A stretch of 8,945 nt of DNA from JACRBT01 sp964474285 (GTDB lineage Bacteria > Chloroflexota > Dehalococcoidia > Tepidiformales > Tepidiformaceae), in the NCBI GenBank assembly GCA_964474285.1, contig CAYYSD010000125.1:1-8945 (forward strand). The letters are read 5' to 3'. The notes beneath the pieces are model-generated. The model did not search any database and was not told where the DNA came from. It saw only the letters and a program-made list of their open reading frames with translations. Below are positions 5,969 through 8,945 of the stretch, one piece after another. Made by a program: the position numbers and the translations under genes. Positions within the stretch are counted from its first letter, which is position 1. Each line of letters begins with the position of its first letter.

Positions 5969-7435
5969 ATGCTGAGCGTGGTCCGCGACAATCGGGCAGT
6001 CATCGGTGCGGCCCTGGTGTTTGCGGCGTTCTATAGCGCCGCGGCCCTCCTCATTCACTACTCGTTCCACTCGAACGGCTGGGACCTGGGCATCCTCCAC
6101 CAGGTTGTCTGGAACACGGCGCGGGGAGAGCCGTTCGAATACACGTTTCGCGACATAAGCTATGCCGGCGACCACTGGCAGCCTGCACTGCTGCTGCTCG
6201 TGCCGGTCGTGTGGCTGGGTGGCGGCGCCGGGACGCTGCTGGTCATCCAGGGGATCCTGTTGGCCGCGGCGGCGGTCCCGCTGAAGGCTGCCGTGGGGGC
6301 GCTCGGGGGCGATCGGCGGCTCCAATGGGCATTCCTGGCCTCGTACCTGTTCAGCCTCGGTGTGGCGCGCGCGGTGTCGTTCGACTTCCACCTCGAAACG
6401 GCAGCACCGTTGTTGGCGTTCACGGCGCTGTGGGCGCTGGCGACCAGGCGACGGTTCGTGTTCGCCGCCGCGCTCATCGCGACCCTCACGCTCAAGGAGG
6501 ACAGCGTCCTCCTTGTCGGGGCGATGGCCTGGCTGGCCGTAGTCCGGTTCGGCTGGCGGAGGGAGCCGCTGGTCGTGACGGGGGTTGCGCTGGCCTACTC
6601 CGCCGTCGTGCTGGGCTGGCTCATGCCGCGCTACCGTGGCGATGACCTGAATCCGTTGCGCGAGCGGTACGGCTACCTGGGCGATTCCATCGCGGAGATC
6701 GTGCTGAACATGGCTGTCCACCCGGACCGGGTCGTCGAGCGGCTCTGGAGGGGGGACGTGGCCATGGCGCTGGTTTGGGTGGTGGTTTCAGCGGCGCTGC
6801 TGCCGCTGCTGTCATGGCGCTATCTGCCGGCGCTCGCGCTCGTGGTCGCAGCGCCCCTGCTTTCGCTCGATGGGCAGCAAGGGTCGCTCCAGCTGCACTA
6901 TCTGCTTGTGCCGACGACGGTTGCCATCGCCATCGGATCGCTGGTCGCGACCGATCCGCCGAGATTCCTGGACCGGTGGGTGAGCCGTGCACGGCTGGCC
7001 ACGTTCATGTCCGTGGGGCTGGTGATTTCGGCCGCGGCGGTCTATCTCTCCCAGTCTCCTCTCCCTCCGTCGCGCGGGGCCGAGTTGGACCGCTTCGTGG
7101 TAGACCACCATGCGTCGGTCGCGCGCGACTTCGTGGGGGAGGTGCCTGCGGGCGCCATCGTGAGCGCGCAGTCTCCGCTGGTGGCGCACCTGGCGGCGCG
7201 GCCGAAGGTTTACCAGTTCCCGCGGCTGCTTGATGCGGAATGGGTGGTGCTGGACAAATACGGACAGATCCCCGTGGACGATGAGCGTGCGGGCTTCGAC
7301 GCGTGCCTGGCGGCGCTAAGCCGGCTCGGCTTCGACCTGGTACGCGACGAGGATGGTCTGAGCCTGTGGCGGAAAACGCGTCAGGCTGAGAGCGTGCCGG
7401 AGGTGCCGGTGTGGTGCTCCGGGCAACGCCCCTGA
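5969..7435 (+). CDS. DUF2079 polytopic membrane protein (putative GT-C type glycosyltransferase)
   Basis: The 488-residue product is an integral membrane protein with about ten hydrophobic segments, the first at residues 11-29. Marks of DUF2079 are WDLGILHQVVWNTARG (38-53) in the first outer loop, with Asp39 in the position of the GT-C catalytic Asp, DHWQP (68-72), FDFHLE (138-143) and the LKEDS motif (175-179). The C-terminal part after about residue 355 is soluble and ends in an alpha/beta-like segment (DAEWVVLDKYGQIPVDDERAGFDA). The family is grouped with polyprenyl-phosphate-sugar-using transferases, but no substrate is known. I chose ATG 5969 rather than an ATG at 5798, because the longer frame would run through the divergent antitoxin gene and adds a non-hydrophobic Arg/Ser-rich stretch. 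The ribosome site is weak. No sugar-pathway neighbours are present, so the role stays open. Confidence 0.82.
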   Translation: MLSVVRDNRAVIGAALVFAAFYSAAALLIHYSFHSNGWDLGILHQVVWNTARGEPFEYTFRDISYAGDHWQPALLLLVPVVWLGGGAGTLLVIQGILLAAAAVPLKAAVGALGGDRRLQWAFLASYLFSLGVARAVSFDFHLETAAPLLAFTALWALATRRRFVFAAALIATLTLKEDSVLLVGAMAWLAVVRFGWRREPLVVTGVALAYSAVVLGWLMPRYRGDDLNPLRERYGYLGDSIAEIVLNMAVHPDRVVERLWRGDVAMALVWVVVSAALLPLLSWRYLPALALVVAAPLLSLDGQQGSLQLHYLLVPTTVAIAIGSLVATDPPRFLDRWVSRARLATFMSVGLVISAAAVYLSQSPLPPSRGAELDRFVVDHHASVARDFVGEVPAGAIVSAQSPLVAHLAARPKVYQFPRLLDAEWVVLDKYGQIPVDDERAGFDACLAALSRLGFDLVRDEDGLSLWRKTRQAESVPEVPVWCSGQRP

Positions 7436-7496
7436 TTACAGCCTTCGACCAATTCGATGGCCGGGCCGCCAGCCATAGGCAGTGCGCGATTTGAGA

Positions 7497-7506
7497 TTGT
7501 ATACAA
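7497..7506. promoter_or_regulatory. Perfect palindrome TTGTATACAA, candidate operator
   Basis: The 10-base sequence is its own reverse complement and lies 39 bases before the GTG start at 7546, in a locally AT-rich patch of otherwise GC-rich DNA. The shape T-x-GTATAC-x-A resembles operators of GntR-family (FadR/FCD type) repressors of organic-acid and other carbon pathways. It also contains TATACA, which could serve as a -10 box, so a bound repressor would block initiation. No regulator gene is in the window. Confidence 0.45.
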
Positions 7507-7533
7507 CTGTGCTCTGATGGCTGCATCACCTCC

Positions 7534-7537
7534 GGAG
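7534..7537 (+). promoter_or_regulatory. Ribosome binding site of the Re-citrate-synthase-like gene
   Basis: GGAG within CCGGAG, 8 bases before GTG 7546. It supports the GTG start; the first in-frame ATG would be Met44, inside the conserved FPYTMPP segment, and is too late. The site lies at the loop-stem border of the last hairpin (7516-7542) and within the palindrome CTCCGGAG (7530-7537), so it may be partly masked in the RNA. Confidence 0.5.
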
Positions 7538-7545
7538 CCATCAAC

Positions 7546-8931
7546 GTGACCTCATCATCGCATCCGAACGGCCGCACGCCCGGCGGCATACCATCCTGGC
7601 TGAAGTTTGCTGATGCCGGCGAACACGTCTCCCAGGTGGGGCCGGACTACTTCCGCGACGCCTTTCCCTACACGATGCCGCCAATCGTGCACTTCGAACG
7701 GGAGCCGGTGCCGCTCCAACCCGCCCCGGAGATCTGGATCACGGACACCACCTTCCGGGACGGCCAGCAGAGCCGGGCGCCGTATTCGGTGGAACAGATC
7801 GGAAGGTTGTTCGAGATGCTCCACCGCCTTGGCGGGCCGAAGGGGATGGTCCGGCAGTCGGAGTTCTTCCTGTACACGAAAAAGGACCGGCAGGCGGTCG
7901 AACGCTGCCAGGACTACGGCTTCGCCTTCCCGGAGATCACGGGGTGGATTCGTGGGACCATGGCGGACTACCAGCTCGTGCGCTCGGCGGGCCTGAAGGA
8001 GACGGGCATTCTCACCTCGATCTCCGACTACCACATCTTCAAGAAGCTCGGGTCGAACCGGGAAGCCGTGATCGCGAGCTACCTGGAGGTGGTCGACGCG
8101 GCGCTGGCGGATGGGGTCATTCCGCGGTGCCACATCGAAGACAGCACACGGGCGGACTTCTACGGCGTCGTGCTGCCGTTCGTGCAGGCGCTCATGGAGC
8201 GCGGGCAGCAGGCGGGGGTGCAGATCAAGGTGCGCTACCCGGACACGATGGGCGTGGGCGTGCCGGATCCCCACGCGGCGCTTCCGCGCGGCATCCCGCG
8301 GCTCACGCACCTGCTGCGAACCGAGGGCGGTGTGCCTTCGGAGGCGTTGGAGTTCCACGGCCAGAACGATCTCAACGCGATCATCCCGAACGCGGTCGCG
8401 GCGTGGCTGTATGGGTGCGCTTCGAACAACGGGACGCTCCTGGGGATTGGCGAACGCAGCGGCAACACGCCAATCGAGGCGCTGGTGTTCTGGCTCATCG
8501 GTCTGACCGGCGAAACGCACGGCATCGACACGACCGTTATCACGGAGATCGCGGACTACTACCGCTCTATCGGCGAGGTGGTCGACCAGCGGCTGCCGTT
8601 CGTGGGGTCGAACTTCAACGTCACGCGGGCCGGCATTCACGCAGATGGCATGATCAAGGACGAGGAGATCTACAACCCGTTCGACACGACCGGACTGCTG
8701 AACCGGCCGCCCGGGGTGGCGATCACTGACAAGAGCGGCGCGGCGGGACTGTTGATGTGGATGCAGGAGCACCGTCCGATCGAAGCGGCGGGCCTGGAGA
8801 AGCGCGACCCCCGCCTCCTCCGCGTCCTCGACCTCGTGATGGCCGAATACGACGAGGGACGGGTTATCGCCATCGCCGACGAAGAGGTCAACGAGATGAT
8901 TGACAGGGTTTGGGCGCCGGTGGAGGTGTAG
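7546..8931 (+). CDS. Re-citrate-synthase-like DRE-TIM acyltransferase (isopropylmalate synthase family)
   Basis: The 461-residue protein belongs to the HMGL-like/isopropylmalate synthase superfamily, which joins acetyl-CoA to a 2-oxo acid. Catalytic marks are DTTFRDGQQ (67-75; Arg71, Asp72), a mid-barrel IPRCHIEDSTRADFYG (192-207) and IGERSGNTPIEA (301-312). It lacks the C-terminal LeuA regulatory domain. The extended motifs FPYTMPPIVHFEREPVP, WITDTTFRDGQQSRAPYSVEQ and NVTRAGIHADGMIKDEEIYN match, from memory, the Re-citrate synthase branch described in Clostridium kluyveri and Dehalococcoides, which makes citrate from oxaloacetate and acetyl-CoA with the opposite stereospecificity to ordinary citrate synthase. 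An oddity is HGQND at 271-275, where relatives have H-x-H. The function is therefore probable rather than proven; another 2-oxo acid substrate is possible. GTG start with GGAG 8 bases upstream. It follows the DUF2079 gene by 110 bases, with its own candidate operator. Confidence 0.8.
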   Translation: MTSSSHPNGRTPGGIPSWLKFADAGEHVSQVGPDYFRDAFPYTMPPIVHFEREPVPLQPAPEIWITDTTFRDGQQSRAPYSVEQIGRLFEMLHRLGGPKGMVRQSEFFLYTKKDRQAVERCQDYGFAFPEITGWIRGTMADYQLVRSAGLKETGILTSISDYHIFKKLGSNREAVIASYLEVVDAALADGVIPRCHIEDSTRADFYGVVLPFVQALMERGQQAGVQIKVRYPDTMGVGVPDPHAALPRGIPRLTHLLRTEGGVPSEALEFHGQNDLNAIIPNAVAAWLYGCASNNGTLLGIGERSGNTPIEALVFWLIGLTGETHGIDTTVITEIADYYRSIGEVVDQRLPFVGSNFNVTRAGIHADGMIKDEEIYNPFDTTGLLNRPPGVAITDKSGAAGLLMWMQEHRPIEAAGLEKRDPRLLRVLDLVMAEYDEGRVIAIADEEVNEMIDRVWAPVEV

Positions 8932-8933
8932 GC

Positions 8934-8940
8934 GGGAGGG
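8934..8940 (+). promoter_or_regulatory. Possible ribosome binding site of a following gene outside the window
   Basis: GGGAGGG lies 2 bases after the stop of the preceding gene (8929-8931), and the window ends 5 bases later. A start codon would be expected just beyond the edge, which would make the next gene part of the same operon. Confidence 0.3.
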
Positions 8941-8945
8941 AAGCG

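Larger units (their letters stand above)
7456..7542 (+). repeat. Four-arm set of interchangeable inverted repeats upstream of the Re-citrate-synthase-like gene
   Basis: The arms are GATGGC (7456-7461), AGCCAT (7471-7476), GATGGCT (7516-7522) and AGCCATC (7536-7542). Arms 1+2 and 3+4 can form two hairpins (5 bp with a 10-base loop, 7 bp with a 13-base loop). Alternatively arms 2+3 can pair over 6 bases (AGCCAT with ATGGCT). The last arm abuts the ribosome site and the GTG start. If the transcript comes from upstream, this gives switch-like alternatives; if it starts near 7506, only the last hairpin is made. Confidence 0.5.

Noticed and set aside
7457..7476. ATGGC/GCCAT stem as an intrinsic terminator of the DUF2079 gene
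   Set aside because: The stem is only 5 bp with a 10-base loop and no T-run follows; it is better read as part of the four-arm repeat set.
7410..7480. tRNA-like look of the sequence around CTGATTACAG and TTCGACCAATTCGA after the DUF2079 gene
   Set aside because: No set of acceptor, D, anticodon and T stems can be paired on either strand, and part of it is the coding end of the membrane-protein gene.
7555..8772. Long minus-strand open frame (405 codons) opposite the Re-citrate-synthase-like gene
   Set aside because: Another antisense shadow, with Arg/His/Val-rich translation and no motif; the plus strand carries intact catalytic motifs.

Overview
The window is a GC-rich bacterial scaffold, probably metagenomic because it carries a run of exactly 100 N. 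The gene content fits a Chloroflexota member, perhaps of the Dehalococcoidia: a complex I NuoB, a citramalate synthase, a Re-citrate-synthase-like enzyme, a DUF2079 membrane protein and an EVE-domain protein. This assignment is inference from gene types; no rRNA, tRNA or other taxonomic marker is present.

Layout. The right end of an unrecognised plus-strand gene (1-96) converges, with 3 bases between the stops, on a long minus-strand run. Read 5'->3' on the minus strand, that run is: RHH antitoxin (5886-5608), PIN toxin (5611-5186), citramalate synthase cimA (5000-3411), DinB-like protein (3379-2897), riboflavin deaminase/reductase ribD (2892-1906, interrupted by the N gap), EVE-domain protein (1867-1403), small zinc-ribbon protein (1338-1132), complex I subunit nuoB (1043-378) and a small acidic DUF2795-like protein (312-100). 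To the right, divergent from the toxin-antitoxin pair, two plus-strand genes follow: a DUF2079 polytopic membrane protein (5969-7435) and a Re-citrate-synthase-like DRE-TIM enzyme (7546-8931). A purine-rich ribosome-site-like stretch follows at the right edge. There is no gene-free stretch above 300 bases; the longest is the 185-base cimA leader.

How the genes relate. The minus-strand run joins housekeeping genes of different pathways: isoleucine synthesis from pyruvate (cimA), riboflavin synthesis (ribD) and respiration (nuoB). Small proteins of unknown role sit among them. NuoB stands apart from nuoA, nuoC and nuoD. The two DRE-TIM acyltransferases, CimA and the Re-citrate-synthase-like protein, both condense an acetyl unit with a 2-oxo acid, but they are far apart in sequence and not in one operon.

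Most notable signals: (i) the Re-citrate-synthase-like gene carries HGQ where relatives have the metal-binding H-x-H; (ii) its upstream region has a four-arm set of interchangeable inverted repeats around a perfect TTGTATACAA palindrome; (iii) the cimA leader can form two mutually exclusive hairpins; (iv) several short gaps in the minus-strand run hold perfect GC-rich inverted repeats without a T-tract; (v) the N gap in ribD is a placeholder that hides more coding sequence than 100 bases. I see no clear new multi-gene defence or mobile system. Only the vapBC-type pair looks accessory.
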